Source: Blastococcus sp. DSM 46786
GTDB taxonomy: Bacteria > Actinomycetota > Actinomycetes > Mycobacteriales > Geodermatophilaceae
Reading direction: 5' to 3'
Assembly: GCF_900109665.1 (NCBI RefSeq)
Contig: NZ_FOAO01000003.1
Location: 124,001-188,000 of the forward strand
Length of the DNA stretch: 64,000 bases
A program made the translations under genes and the position numbers. The stretch's first letter is position 1. Each line of letters opens with the position of its first letter. Positions 1 through 8,789 of the stretch are shown here, in pieces. The notes beneath the pieces were generated by a model. That model ran no database searches. It had not been told where the DNA came from and saw only the letters and a list, made by a program, of their open reading frames with translations.

Positions 1-369
1 GCCGCAGACCCGCGGGCGGGGTCTGCCGAACGGCTCCTGCCCGGACCACAGCCCGCGCGCGGAGAGGGGCTCGAGATGGGCCACCCACTCCTCGTCGGCG
101 AAGCGTCGCCAGCGCGCAGGCGGCCCGGAGTCCTGGAATGCCGCGGGCGCGGCCGGGTCGTCCCAGACCGCGAGCAGTCCCCACTGGCGTGGATCCGCGT
201 CTCGGACGGTGAAGGTCCGCCCGCTCCCGGTGCCGAGCAGCTTGGCGAACCGCAGGCCAGGCGTCCGCCGCAGCGGACGGCGGTCGGCAGCCATGTGGAC
301 CAGCGCGCGCGGGATCGCGTGCGTCGAGACCTGCCACAGATGAAGGGTCACGACAGCCGGGAGGGTCAC
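1..369 (-). CDS. Spheroidene monooxygenase-like protein (CrtA-like), partial
   Basis: The minus-strand reading frame runs off the left edge. It reads through VVTLHLWQVSTHAIPRALVH, GLRFAKLLGTGSGRTF and QWGLLAVWDD, typical of the spheroidene monooxygenase (CrtA) family, in which a central GLRFxKLLGTG block is followed by a WxLLxVWxD block. CrtA proteins hydroxylate or ketolate acyclic carotenoids, but actinobacterial members may act on other substrates. About 123 residues of the N-terminal part are present and the C-terminus lies outside the window. The start is uncertain: GTG at 369 is the first start-type codon seen, GTG at 351 is the alternative, and neither has a clear ribosome site. The family call comes from motif memory and no search was run. 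Confidence 0.6.
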   Translation of the reverse strand, partial: MTLPAVVTLHLWQVSTHAIPRALVHMAADRRPLRRTPGLRFAKLLGTGSGRTFTVRDADPRQWGLLAVWDDPAAPAAFQDSGPPARWRRFADEEWVAHLEPLSARGLWSGQEPFGRPRPRVCG

Positions 370-535
370 CAGGAGGATGCTGCCGCACGTCCCGCGAACA
401 GGCGTGGTGCATGGCCGGCATCCGCCTCTCGAGCAGGACCCGAGCCCGATCCCCGGTCCGGCCGACAGCTCGGTCCTCGCCCGCGATACGACACCGACCG
501 GGAACGGGGACGCCGCAGCCGGGGTGCACCAGTCG

Positions 536-571
536 GTGTCCGGGGGGCGATGCGGTACTTCCGCATCAGCC
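536..571 (+). repeat. Possible divergent copy of the dispersed GTGTCCGAGG intergenic repeat
   Basis: Begins GTGTCCGGGGGGCGA and continues GGTAC then CCGCATC. It aligns without gaps to the three better copies at 57881, 61689 and 63881 but has several substitutions. Here GATGCGG and CCGCATC form a perfect 7-bp hairpin around TACTT. The stop codon of the minus-strand gene ending at 566 lies inside it, so it may simply be that gene's terminator. Confidence 0.35.
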
Positions 572-1888
572 ACCCACGACGGACAGCTGCTCCGCACCGC
601 GGAGACCGGCCAGGGCGTCCGCGACGGCCAGCGGTGACCACGGCAGCCCGGCGTCGGGCAGCGACCGCAGCGCGGAGGTGTAGCGCGCGAAGACGGCGAA
701 GTCGGCCGGGAACGCCCGCGGGTCCACGCCGAGCAACCGACCGCGTCGGCGTGCCAGCTCGGCGATGCGCTGCCAGGTCCGGGCGTCGGCCAGTCCCCGG
801 GATTCGACCCCGTGGCTGAACAGCAGGACGTCGACGTCGTCGTACGTCGTCGACGCCAGGTAGTCGGACAGATCGCGGGCGGCCGACCGGACCGGGAAGA
901 AGGTCCAGAACGGCACGGACCCCGTGGCGATCGTCCGCCACGGGTCGTGCACGACGAACGAGCTCACCAGCAGTCGCTGGGCAGCGCCACCGCGCCGTCG
1001 TGTCCACGACCGGAGCACGTCGGCGACGGCGGCGGCGGGATCCTGCGGGTGGCCGTACCGCACCTCGACGACCGGGTGGCCGGTGCGGTGCGCTGCCTCC
1101 CGGAGCCCGTCCAGCAGCGGGTCGGCGAATCCCCACTCGGCCTCGGCGGCGGTCTCGTCCGGTGTCGGCACGCCCGGTGCTCCCAGGTACTCCTCGGAGG
1201 ACATGCCGCCCTGCGCACCGACCTGGAAGACGTGCCGGTCGTCGACGCGGGTGACCGGCCAGCTCGACGTGTCCCGCACGACGACGACCGGCGCCCCCGG
1301 CTCGAGCCGCTCGTCGAGGAAGCGCTGGTACGCCGGTGGCAGGCTGGTCCACTTCACCCGGAAGTAGGCCATCTGGGAGCCACTGAGCGCGTCCTGGTTG
1401 GCGTCCTGCATCTGGTGCAACGCCACCCGTGGGTTGTGCGCCAGGAGGGACGGGCCGTGGCGCGCGCCGAAGTCGAGTGCCGCCGGCATGTCCGCCGGGT
1501 CGGCGCCGCGGCGGCGCACCGGCACGAGCAGCGTCTGGGGCAGCCACGGGACGCCGCAGGCGGCCGCCAGGTGGGTCAGCGCGCCGTTCGACGAGCCGAT
1601 CAGCACGGCCGGATAGCGCCGGTCCGGATAGGTCCGCGCGACCCAGGAGGCGACCTCGTCCAGGTCGATGTCGCCGAGCCGGTCGACCGCGACCCCTTCC
1701 CGCCCGCTCGCGACCGCGTACGCACGGCAGCGAAGGGGCCGCGGAAGCAGCGCGCTGGCCCGCACCGGCAGCGCCTTCCACCGCGACTGACCCAGGTAGG
1801 GGAAGTCCCGGCTCTCGATCGCACGGGCCAGGGCCATGAAGAAGGCGCTGGCCGAGTCGAAGGACGCGACCGCCTCCTCGGGCGGCAC
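566..1888 (-). CDS. Conserved hypothetical protein with a possible alpha/beta-hydrolase-like core
   Basis: A 440-residue protein. I do not recognise the family. The segment VLIGSSNGALTHLAAACG resembles a hydrolase nucleophile elbow (G-S-S-N-G) followed by a helix, so an alpha/beta-hydrolase-like fold is possible. Later parts (DPWRTIATGSVPFWTFFPV) match nothing I know. The GTG start at 1888 is chosen because CGGAG lies 7 nt upstream and the codon begins 22 nt after the stop of the upstream alpha/beta hydrolase, implying co-transcription. Longer readings reach 1987, but their first 33 residues are Arg/Pro-rich and overlap the hydrolase, so they look non-coding. Confidence 0.7.
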   Translation of the reverse strand: MPPEEAVASFDSASAFFMALARAIESRDFPYLGQSRWKALPVRASALLPRPLRCRAYAVASGREGVAVDRLGDIDLDEVASWVARTYPDRRYPAVLIGSSNGALTHLAAACGVPWLPQTLLVPVRRRGADPADMPAALDFGARHGPSLLAHNPRVALHQMQDANQDALSGSQMAYFRVKWTSLPPAYQRFLDERLEPGAPVVVVRDTSSWPVTRVDDRHVFQVGAQGGMSSEEYLGAPGVPTPDETAAEAEWGFADPLLDGLREAAHRTGHPVVEVRYGHPQDPAAAVADVLRSWTRRRGGAAQRLLVSSFVVHDPWRTIATGSVPFWTFFPVRSAARDLSDYLASTTYDDVDVLLFSHGVESRGLADARTWQRIAELARRRGRLLGVDPRAFPADFAVFARYTSALRSLPDAGLPWSPLAVADALAGLRGAEQLSVVGG

Positions 1889-1910
1889 GGGGCGGCTCCG
1901 GCGGGCCAAC

Positions 1911-2678
1911 TCAGCGCGCCTTGGCCGACAGCCCGCGCAACGGCGCCGACCAGGCCTCGGGATCCAGCCACAGGAACGCATGGGCACCGGAGACCGTCAC
2001 GAGGTCGCCGCCGGCCGAGTCGGCGAGCCCGCGCACCCAGGAGTCGGTGGTCAGCCGGTCGTCCTCGGCACGGATGACCAGCACGGGCACCCGGAGGCGG
2101 GCGACCTGCTCCTCGATCCGGTCGGCGAGATGGACCTTGACCAGGTGGGCCGCCCCGGCGATGCCGGCGCGCCGCCACTCCGGCACGTGGTTCTCCTCCA
2201 GGCCGGGCGAGGGGGAGCGGGCGTCCAGCCGCCAGCGGTAGAGCAGCTTGGGCAGCGGGCGGGCGATCGGGTCGATCGTCGGGCTGGCCAGGCCCACCGC
2301 CGCCACGCGGTCCGGCGCCAGCACCCCGGCCCACGCGGCCACCTGCGTGCCGCTGGAGTGGCCGACCACGACGGCCCGGTCCAGGCCGCTCGCCTCCAGC
2401 CAGTGCACCACCGCCTCCCCGTAGCTGCGGACGTCGAGCCGCCGTGTCGGCCGGCCGCTGCCACCGAAACCGGGGACGTCGAAGAGGTGCACCTCCGTCC
2501 ACGAGCCGAGTGCTGCGCACGCGGGCAGCAGGTAGTCCGAGACGGCCATTCCCTGAACCACGACAACCGGGAGGGCGTCCGGCTGACGCTGGCCGAGCAC
2601 GCGGGTGCGGATGCGACCCTCCGGCACGTCCGTGTAGCGGAGGAGCATCTCGACGGGCAGGTGCGGCGGCTCCGGCAT
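1911..2678 (-). CDS. Alpha/beta hydrolase
   Basis: A 255-residue single-domain alpha/beta hydrolase. Visible are the oxyanion-strand region VVVVQGMAVSDYLL, the strand/turn HLFDVPGFGGSG, and the nucleophile elbow VVVGHSSG with Ser108. An acidic cluster RAEDD (206-207) and SGAHAF with His233 supply the rest of a plausible Ser-Asp-His triad. The length fits small esterases or haloalkane-dehalogenase-like hydrolases, but the substrate cannot be read from sequence. It is the upstream member of a two-gene minus-strand unit with the unknown protein ending at 566. No signal peptide is seen, so it is probably cytoplasmic. Confidence 0.85.
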   Translation of the reverse strand: MPEPPHLPVEMLLRYTDVPEGRIRTRVLGQRQPDALPVVVVQGMAVSDYLLPACAALGSWTEVHLFDVPGFGGSGRPTRRLDVRSYGEAVVHWLEASGLDRAVVVGHSSGTQVAAWAGVLAPDRVAAVGLASPTIDPIARPLPKLLYRWRLDARSPSPGLEENHVPEWRRAGIAGAAHLVKVHLADRIEEQVARLRVPVLVIRAEDDRLTTDSWVRGLADSAGGDLVTVSGAHAFLWLDPEAWSAPLRGLSAKAR

Positions 2679-2780
2679 GGGCCAGCCCTACCCGCCTGCG
2701 GCTGCGCTACCCGGCCGGGCCGGGCGACGGCCTGCCCCACGGTCCTCGGCTCGATGCACATCGGCAACCGGAGCGGAAGG

Positions 2781-3173
2781 CTAGAGCCAGAACTCGAACT
2801 GGATGCCGTCGGGATCCTCGAACGACACGAAACGCCCCAGGTCCAGCACGCGCACCGGTGAGTGCGCCACGCCGAGTTCGTCGAGGTGGGCGATCCACCG
2901 GTCGAGCTCGGCGTCGTCGGTCACCTTGAAGGCGAAGTGATCGAGCCCGGTGCGACGGTGGTCGAACGCCGCGGACGAGCCGTCGTCGGGCTGACACAGC
3001 CCGACGACGAAGAAGCTCGCCGGGTCGAGCAACAGGATCCGCGGCGTGCCGGCCTCGTCCGAGCCGTAGCGGCGCAGCTCCTGCAGCCCGAGGACGCGCT
3101 GGTACCACTCGGCGCTGGCGTCCATGTCGCGAACGGTGAGAGCGATGTGCGAAACACCGTGGAGGGAGGGCAT
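2781..3173 (-). CDS. VOC (glyoxalase/bleomycin-resistance/dioxygenase) superfamily protein
   Basis: A 130-residue single VOC domain. It opens with LHGVSHIALTVRDMDASAEW, the first beta-alpha-beta-beta-beta unit, where H in SHIAL is a usual metal ligand. It continues with RTGLDHFAFKV, opening the second unit, and ends FEDPDGIQFEFWL, the characteristic DPDG turn plus the Glu metal ligand. Such proteins are metal-dependent lyases, dioxygenases or resistance proteins, and the substrate is unknown. ATG at 3173 is chosen because it begins directly before the first conserved strand. It is monocistronic and on the opposite strand to the next gene. Confidence 0.88.
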   Translation of the reverse strand: MPSLHGVSHIALTVRDMDASAEWYQRVLGLQELRRYGSDEAGTPRILLLDPASFFVVGLCQPDDGSSAAFDHRRTGLDHFAFKVTDDAELDRWIAHLDELGVAHSPVRVLDLGRFVSFEDPDGIQFEFWL

Positions 3174-3478
3174 GGCGCGATCCTGGCAGCCGGCGCGCGA
3201 GAAGCCGGCGGGCTTGACCTGCCCGGAGCAAGGTGATCCGTGCCGAAGGGACAGCTCGGACTGGTGTGCGGATGGCTGCCATGCCATGCGCCGGGGCTCC
3301 GGACCCCGAGGACGGCGAACCTGCATGGGTTGGAGGACGAAGCGCCCGACTTCATCCGGTCGGGGAAGTGTGCTCGCTGATGGTCGAGGGGAAAAATCGA
3401 TGGTCTCGGTCGGCGGCGTGATCTGGTCGTGTGTACCGCGCATACAGAATCTCGCTGTGTGAACTACTTGGTTGAGGG
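3174..3478. other. Divergent intergenic region carrying a motif shared with the region before 9190
   Basis: This 305-bp non-coding stretch separates the minus-strand VOC gene from the plus-strand small protein at 3479. It holds TTCATCCGGTCGGGGA at 3351-3366, found identically upstream of the paralogous gene at 9190. At 3418 and 3429, GTGATCT and GTGTGTA are spaced 11 bp apart, a weak echo of the SARP operator geometry, followed by the relatively AT-rich ATACAGAAT. No gene is seen. Confidence 0.5.
3351..3366 (+). promoter_or_regulatory. 16-bp upstream motif shared by the two small-protein paralogs (copy 1)
   Basis: TTCATCCGGTCGGGGA lies 112 bp before the ATG at 3479 and occurs again at 9083-9098, 91 bp before the start at 9190. 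The surrounding sequence is otherwise poorly conserved, so this looks like a retained regulatory element or a remnant of the duplication that made the two genes. Confidence 0.45.
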
Positions 3479-3691
3479 ATGGCCGTGACCGACGATCGAA
3501 GCGCTGCGCTCCTCGTCCGGGTCTGGTTCGAGGACGGCAGCGAGCAGTTTCGCGCGCGTGTGACGGCGGTCGGCCTCAGCACACCGGAAGAGGACCACAC
3601 CGTCGTGCTCGCATCATCACCGCGTGAGGTGATCGATGCGGTCGGTGATTGGCTCGACCAGCTCGTCCGTCGGGCTTCTCGAACGGATTGA
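3479..3691 (+). CDS. Small uncharacterised 70-residue protein (paralog of the one at 9190)
   Basis: I do not recognise a named family. The protein reads as a compact beta-rich half (LLVRVWFEDGSEQFRARVTAV, quoted in part), a short loop, then TVVLASSPREVIDAVGDWLD, which looks amphipathic-helical. A second gene at 9190-9402 encodes a clear paralog sharing the A-V-x-D-D-R-S-A-A-L-L opening, EQFRAR, LASSP and the WLDxL end. The pattern is strong evidence that both are real. It sits 90 bp before the SARP gene on the same strand and may be co-transcribed with it. An Arg/Glu-rich beta domain plus helix could bind another protein, but the function is unknown. Confidence 0.75.
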   Translation: MAVTDDRSAALLVRVWFEDGSEQFRARVTAVGLSTPEEDHTVVLASSPREVIDAVGDWLDQLVRRASRTD

Positions 3692-3781
3692 CACAGAGGC
3701 ACAGCCCTCCGACGATCTCCGCTCCCAGGTGACTGCTTCGTCGCGCATCGCACAAGACCGCGCCCAGGGGGTGTTCCCGCT

Positions 3782-4552
3782 GTGACTGTCGCCTTGACCC
3801 CGCGCATATCGCTCCTCGACGGATTCTCGGTTCAGCTCGGTAGGGGGATTTACCACGAGCCGGTCGACGATCTCCCGCGAGGAGTCCAGCGCCTGGTGGC
3901 CCACGTGTGCCTGTCCGGTCGGCCACCGCGGGCCGCCATCGCCGGCCACCTGTGGCCCGATGTCCCCGAGGAGCACGCCCACGGCAGCCTGCGCTCAGCC
4001 CTGTGGCGTCTGCAGCGCGTCGCTCCCGGGCTCGTGCAGGCGTCCGGAAGCGTGCTCGCGCTGGGCGAGGGCGTCCGGGTGGACGTGCTGGAGCTCGCGG
4101 ACTGGGCCCGGCGGGTGCGGGATCCGGCATGCTGCCTCTCCGACGTCGACGCCCCGGACCTGAGGAGCCGTGGCGAGCTGTTGCCCGGCTGGTACGACGA
4201 CTGGGTCCTGCTCGAGCGCGAACGGCTGCGGCAGCTGCGCCTGCATGCGCTGGAGCAGGTCGCGGCGAGGCTGGCCGCGGCCGGTCGGTACGGCGATGCG
4301 CTGCAGGCCGCGTATGCCGCCGTGGGGGCCGAGCCGCTGCGGGAGAGCGCTCATCGCACGGTCGTCCGCGTCCACCTGGCGGAGGGGAACGCTGTCGAGG
4401 CACTGCGGGCCTTCGAGCGGTTCCGGGCGGTCCTCGTCGAGGAACTGGGTGTGCAGCCGAGCGAGCAGATGACCCGGCTCGTCGCGGACCTCCACACGAT
4501 GTGGCCGACGGTCGGCCCCCGGCCGCGCCGTGACCGTGGCGTCGGCCGGTGA
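3782..4552 (+). CDS. SARP-family transcriptional activator (winged helix + BTAD)
   Basis: A 256-residue protein of the minimal SARP layout. Residues about 1-95 form an OmpR-type winged-helix DNA-binding domain (LLDGFSVQLG, AAIAGHLWPDVPEE, GSLRSALWRLQR). Residues about 100-245 form a bacterial transcriptional activation domain (ELLPGWYDDWVLLERERLRQ, LQAAYAAVGAEPLRESAHR, RAFERFRAVLVEELGVQPS). SARPs bind direct heptamer repeats at 11-bp spacing just upstream of the -10 and recruit RNA polymerase. Exactly such sites precede the GH13 genes, both S8 proteases, the protease-nuclease fusion and the CIS operon here, making this the likely local activator. No NB-ARC or TPR extension is present. The start is GTG at 3782. 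A decayed relative lies at 16239-16443. Confidence 0.92.
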   Translation: MTVALTPRISLLDGFSVQLGRGIYHEPVDDLPRGVQRLVAHVCLSGRPPRAAIAGHLWPDVPEEHAHGSLRSALWRLQRVAPGLVQASGSVLALGEGVRVDVLELADWARRVRDPACCLSDVDAPDLRSRGELLPGWYDDWVLLERERLRQLRLHALEQVAARLAAAGRYGDALQAAYAAVGAEPLRESAHRTVVRVHLAEGNAVEALRAFERFRAVLVEELGVQPSEQMTRLVADLHTMWPTVGPRPRRDRGVGR

Positions 4553-4596
4553 CGACCGCCTTCCAGCGTTTCACCGGTGTTCCTGGTCGACGCGGA

Positions 4597-4628
4597 GGCC
4601 GCACTCGGGGATCCCGGCAGGTGCGGCC
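4597..4628. terminator. Hairpin in the convergent gap between the SARP gene and the GH13 gene
   Basis: GGCCGCAC (4597-4604) pairs perfectly with GTGCGGCC (4621-4628), and the loop contains a nested CGGG/CCCG stem. There is no U-run. It lies between two convergent genes, where a bidirectional terminator is expected. Confidence 0.4.
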
Positions 4629-4661
4629 CACGGGGACAGCGGGGAGCCCCGTTCGACCAGC

Positions 4662-6578
4662 TCACGCGGCGGTGAAGAGCACGATCGCGTTCGGCGGGAT
4701 GGTGACCGTGGCCGCGGCCGGCATCCCGTGCATCCCGGCGCCGTCGGCCCAGACGGACCCGGCGTTACCCGCGACGTGCGGGTTGATCCAGTTGTCGTAG
4801 ACGTCGCTGTTGAAGACCTCGGCCCACCGGCCCGGCCGTGGCATGCCGATCCGGTAGCCGGTCCGAGTGGTCTCGCTGAGGCTGGCGAGGACGACGACAT
4901 CGTCGCCGGCGCCCTCCACCCACCTGTGGAAAGCGATCACCCGACCGTCCTGGTGGACGTGGAACACGTTGATCCCCTCCCCGCGCAGGCCGGGATGGTC
5001 CCGCCGTATCCGCAGCAGCTCCTGCACGAAGACCAGGAAGTCGGTGACGACCTCGTCGCCGGAGTCGAGCCGCGCCCACGAGAGCACGTTCCCCGCCCTG
5101 TTCACGTCGTCCGTCCAGGGCGTGGCCTCCAGCATCTCCTGACCCATGAACAGCATCGGGATTCCCGGCGCCGTGAGGAGCAGCCCCGTCGCGACTCGTG
5201 ACCGGCTCCGGGCGTACCAGGAACGCGGGTCGCTGCTGTCCGCGAGCACCGGGACCCGTGGTCCGCGGTCCGGCCGCACCTCGTCGTGGCTCTCGATGTA
5301 GCGGACCGAGCGCCACGCGTCCCGCATGCCGCCGGGCCGACGCAGATTCCGGGCGACCCGGTCCATGTCGACCGCGGCGTCCCTGCCTGCGGAGGCCTGG
5401 GCGACCGCCGCACGCACCGCGTCCCGCAACCCGTCGTCCCAACAGGCGTCGAAGCCGGCACCCTGCTCCAGCGTGCTCCTGACCGCCCGCGGGTCCACGG
5501 GCCAGTACTCCGCGACCTGGACGGCCTCCGGCTTGACGAACCGGACGGTGCTGGTCAGGTCCTGGCAGAACCCCCAGCCGTCGCCGCTCTGGTGCACGGC
5601 CACATCCATGGCGTCGTACCGGAAGCCGTCGACGTGGAACTCCGTGGCGAGCAGCACGGCGTTGTCGATGAGGAACTGGCGGACGTCACCGTTCCAGTAC
5701 GCGAAGACGAGGCCGCCCACCCAGCCCTGGTCGGTGAAGTAGAGGCTGTTGTTGTTGTCGCCGGCGGGCGCGCGATCCAGGAAGTACAGGCTCTCGTCGT
5801 CGAATCCGGGACCGGCGTGGTTGTAGACGACGTCGACCAGGACGGCGAGGCCGTGGAGGTGGCACACGTCCACCAGCGCCTTGAGCTGGTTGGCGCCGCC
5901 CTGCAACTGCCCGGTCGTCAGGCCGGAGCGACCGCCCCGCGTCAGGTACCGGTTGACCAGGTCCCGAGCGCTCTCCAGTGCTGCAGGGTCCTGGACCGCG
6001 TAGCGCTGCTCGGGGGAGTAGAGGTCGGTGCCGTTGTAGCCCAGGCTGGTGGACGTCGGGAACTCCGCGACCGGCAGGAGCTGCAGTGCGTTGACGCCCA
6101 GGGCCAGGAGGTGGTCGAGCCGGCCCAGCACGTCGAGGAACGTGCCGACGTCGTGCCCTGGCGTCACCGACATCGAACCGACGTGCAACTGGTAGATCAC
6201 CAGCTCGTGGAAGGCCGGTGGTCGGAAGCCCGCGTCGTGCCAGGGGTAGGACCCCGGATCACGGACGATGCCGTTGGCGAGGGGAACCGGATCCGGTGTG
6301 AGCTCGCGAGCTCGCGGGTCCCGCTTGAAGCCGGTGCTGCCGTCACCGACCACCCACAACTTGTACTGCGAGCCGTCCCTCAACCCGTCGACGAACCCGG
6401 TCCAGTGGCCGGCGGGCCCCCGGGACAGCCGGTTGTCCTCGACCGGCGCCCAGTGGCCGTGGTAGCAGACGTGGACCGCGCGGGCGCGCGGCGCCCACAG
6501 ACGAATCGTCGCCCCCGTGCCGGCGAGCGTGGCGCCCATCGGGGTCCCGGGCCAGACGTGGTGCTGGGGCAACGCCAT
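4662..6578 (-). CDS. GH13-family glucan-active enzyme (alpha-amylase/branching/trehalohydrolase-like)
   Basis: A 638-residue cytoplasmic enzyme. Residues about 10-110 resemble a CBM48-type N-terminal beta-sandwich (ATIRLWAPRARAVHV). The TIM barrel then shows all four GH13 regions: VLVDVVYNHAG (248-255), GFRYDAMDV with nucleophile Asp322, QVAEYW with acid/base Glu357, and IESHDE with His431-Asp432. A C-terminal beta domain ends the protein. The order of an N-terminal CBM48-like domain and barrel fits malto-oligosyltrehalose trehalohydrolase, branching or debranching enzymes. I cannot fix the specificity. ATG at 6578 begins 26 nt after the stop of the next GH13 gene, and upstream in-frame residues are Arg/Pro-rich overlap, so this start is preferred. 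It is second in a two-gene unit controlled by the promoter at 8790-8832. Confidence 0.88.
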   Translation of the reverse strand: MALPQHHVWPGTPMGATLAGTGATIRLWAPRARAVHVCYHGHWAPVEDNRLSRGPAGHWTGFVDGLRDGSQYKLWVVGDGSTGFKRDPRARELTPDPVPLANGIVRDPGSYPWHDAGFRPPAFHELVIYQLHVGSMSVTPGHDVGTFLDVLGRLDHLLALGVNALQLLPVAEFPTSTSLGYNGTDLYSPEQRYAVQDPAALESARDLVNRYLTRGGRSGLTTGQLQGGANQLKALVDVCHLHGLAVLVDVVYNHAGPGFDDESLYFLDRAPAGDNNNSLYFTDQGWVGGLVFAYWNGDVRQFLIDNAVLLATEFHVDGFRYDAMDVAVHQSGDGWGFCQDLTSTVRFVKPEAVQVAEYWPVDPRAVRSTLEQGAGFDACWDDGLRDAVRAAVAQASAGRDAAVDMDRVARNLRRPGGMRDAWRSVRYIESHDEVRPDRGPRVPVLADSSDPRSWYARSRSRVATGLLLTAPGIPMLFMGQEMLEATPWTDDVNRAGNVLSWARLDSGDEVVTDFLVFVQELLRIRRDHPGLRGEGINVFHVHQDGRVIAFHRWVEGAGDDVVVLASLSETTRTGYRIGMPRPGRWAEVFNSDVYDNWINPHVAGNAGSVWADGAGMHGMPAAATVTIPPNAIVLFTAA

Positions 6579-6604
6579 GGCTGTCGACCTCGCGTCCTGT
6601 GGTC

Positions 6605-8689
6605 CTACGGAAGTCGGACGAGCTCCAGCCCCTGGATCTGGTAGGGCTGCAGGCCGATGCTGAGCCCGTCGCCGAGCAGTGCGGCCCCGGAGATGGGCCG
6701 GTTCCACAGGGGCCGGTCGGGGTCCAGGCCGACGAGGTCACGGACCTGGTAGAAGGCGTCCGGCACCTGCGCCAGCCACCCGCCGAGGGTTGGCCCGGTG
6801 CCGTACGTGGCGGTCGCCCAGCCGATGCGGCCGAGGTTGCCCACGACGACGAGCGGCGGACCGTCGTCAGCCGGCCCGGTCCGCGTGCAGGCGATGATCC
6901 CCTGCGCACCGGCAGACGTCCGTGGGTGCAGGCGCTCGCGAGCCGTGCCCGCGAGGGCAGGGTGCCGTGTCCGCAGGCGCCCGGCGCGCGCGACCCATGC
7001 GGCCAGCGTCCGGTTCGCCGCCGGGAGTTCACCGGTGCGCAGCTGCCACAGGGTGGGGATGCCACCCCGGGCCTTGAACCGAAGCTGCTGTGCTTCGGCG
7101 AGCTCGTCGCCCGCGAGCATGGTCATGGGACCACCCATGAGCAGCATGGTCAGAACGGCGTTGCCGTAGGCAAGCAGGTCGCCGCCGAAGAAGGTGGACC
7201 CGCGGACCTCGTCGTGGTTCCCGGTACCGCTGAACTCGGCGGTGAAGAACGGGTTGTCGTACAGACGCCAGACCGCCTCCACGTCCTGGTGGGCGAGCGC
7301 GTGCAGCAGGGCCTCGTAGCCCTTGGACTGCACGACGTCCCCGACACGTGCCGAGTAGTCCTTCCGGTCGTGGTCCTCGTGGGCCAAGACCAGGTAGGCG
7401 TCATCGCCACGGCTCCTGCGCATCTGCGCCTCGACCCACGGCAGGGTCTGCTCGAAGAAGTGGTACGGCATGCCCCAGGTGTGGTCGACGCGGAAGCCGT
7501 CGGCGCCGAGCTCGGTGACCGCCCACAGCATGGCGCGGCCGATGTAGGCCAGCACCCGGAGGTTCTGCGTCGTCCGGGGGTACCAGATGCGCTGGCCGGC
7601 GTGGCCGCCGTGGTTGAGGTGCTTGGTGTCCGCCCACACGCCGTACCAGTCCGGCGAGTACGTCTCCTGGACGCTGGACGCCCCCGCCGGGTCATAGGTG
7701 CCGTCCGGGCGCCGGGTCGCGTACAGCTGCGGGAGCATGTATTCGGCGTAGTCCTTGACCGGCTCGTCGATGTCCGGCGCGGCCAGCCGCCCGGCCACCT
7801 CGGCGAGCTGGCCGGCGTCGGTCACGACCTGCTGGTAATCGCGGCGGCGGATGTGCAGCAACCCGTCGGCGTCGAAGGCGTCCCGGAAGATGAAGTTGTG
7901 CCCGACGTGGTTCGGTGCGATCTCGAAGAGGACCTGCATGCCGAGGTCGTGGGCTGCGTCCACGAAGCGCCGCATGCTCGCGTTGGCGAGCTGGCGCTGG
8001 CGGTCCAGGTCCCACGGGGGGACCAGCCGCCCCTCGCGGGACAGCTCCGGGTCGATGGAGAACCAGTCGGTACTGGCGTAGTCGCTGCCGGCGTCGTCGA
8101 CGGCGGGCAGCCTGTTCCAGACGTCGAGGCGGTAGGGCACCTGGACCCAGATGCAGGTCACGCCCTCCTCGGCGATCCTGGCCAGGGTGTACCCAGGTCC
8201 GTCGAGCATGTCCTCGATCGTGGAGATGTCGGTGCTGTCGGACCGGGCGTTGGCCTTGTCCAGCGGGACCTGGCGGACCAGCAGACGGTGGATGTCGGGG
8301 TGGGACACCCGGAAGACGAGCCGGTTGCTGAGGTTGTGCTCGTCTCTGCCAGGATCAGCCGGCGCGTGGTCCTGGGCCCAGTGCCGGACGCCGTCGACCT
8401 CGACGAACGCCGTCGCGATGTAGGTCCCGACGGTTGCGGCCGGGAGCGTTGCCTCGAACGCACGATGGTGGCCGTCGGTAGGCGCGACCGGCGTCATGGC
8501 CACCCTGGTGAAGTCCGCCGGGTCCGGTGAGCCGTAGTTCGTGTACACCCAGCCCTGTGCGTCGGCGAGCTCGTCCGGCGACGTCGCCGACGCCCCGAGA
8601 CCGACGGTCAGGGTCTCACCCGGCCGTAGCGCGACCCTGGTGGTGCCGGGGCGTAGTTGCGCGGTCCCGAATCCGATGGACCGGATCAC
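6605..8689 (-). CDS. Second, divergent GH13-like glycosidase
   Basis: A 694-residue enzyme with an N-terminal beta domain (about 1-165) and a GH13-type barrel. Regions seen are VLFEIAPNHVGHN (the Asp usual in region I is Glu), DGFRVDHTWG with candidate nucleophile Asp402, LAHEDHD with Glu438, and SGTGNHDE with His492-Asp493. All three catalytic positions are filled, so it is probably active, but it is remote from its neighbour and I cannot name the substrate. The start is GTG at 8689, with GGAA 7 nt upstream. A longer reading from 8821 is rejected because it would begin upstream of the -10 (8790-8795) and inside the operator. It is transcribed with the GH13 gene downstream. Confidence 0.82.
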   Translation of the reverse strand: MIRSIGFGTAQLRPGTTRVALRPGETLTVGLGASATSPDELADAQGWVYTNYGSPDPADFTRVAMTPVAPTDGHHRAFEATLPAATVGTYIATAFVEVDGVRHWAQDHAPADPGRDEHNLSNRLVFRVSHPDIHRLLVRQVPLDKANARSDSTDISTIEDMLDGPGYTLARIAEEGVTCIWVQVPYRLDVWNRLPAVDDAGSDYASTDWFSIDPELSREGRLVPPWDLDRQRQLANASMRRFVDAAHDLGMQVLFEIAPNHVGHNFIFRDAFDADGLLHIRRRDYQQVVTDAGQLAEVAGRLAAPDIDEPVKDYAEYMLPQLYATRRPDGTYDPAGASSVQETYSPDWYGVWADTKHLNHGGHAGQRIWYPRTTQNLRVLAYIGRAMLWAVTELGADGFRVDHTWGMPYHFFEQTLPWVEAQMRRSRGDDAYLVLAHEDHDRKDYSARVGDVVQSKGYEALLHALAHQDVEAVWRLYDNPFFTAEFSGTGNHDEVRGSTFFGGDLLAYGNAVLTMLLMGGPMTMLAGDELAEAQQLRFKARGGIPTLWQLRTGELPAANRTLAAWVARAGRLRTRHPALAGTARERLHPRTSAGAQGIIACTRTGPADDGPPLVVVGNLGRIGWATATYGTGPTLGGWLAQVPDAFYQVRDLVGLDPDRPLWNRPISGAALLGDGLSIGLQPYQIQGLELVRLP

Positions 8690-8789
8690 GGCCACGTTCC
8701 GGCCGTGCTCGGACGTCGGAAAGACCGTCCCGCGGGCTCCACGTCGCCTGGCATCGTCGTCCCCTGCGTGCGCCGGATCAACGTGACCG

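Noticed and set aside
3418-3450. GTGATCT and GTGTGTA at 11-bp spacing before the gene at 3479
   Set aside because: Only the GTG core is shared with the strong sites, and no TANNNT lies at the 8-nt position. Kept only as a weak echo.
3729-3760. GTGACTG plus GTCGCGC before the SARP gene as possible autoregulation
   Set aside because: The hexamer at the expected -10 position (AGACCG) lacks A2 and T6, and the second repeat is poor.
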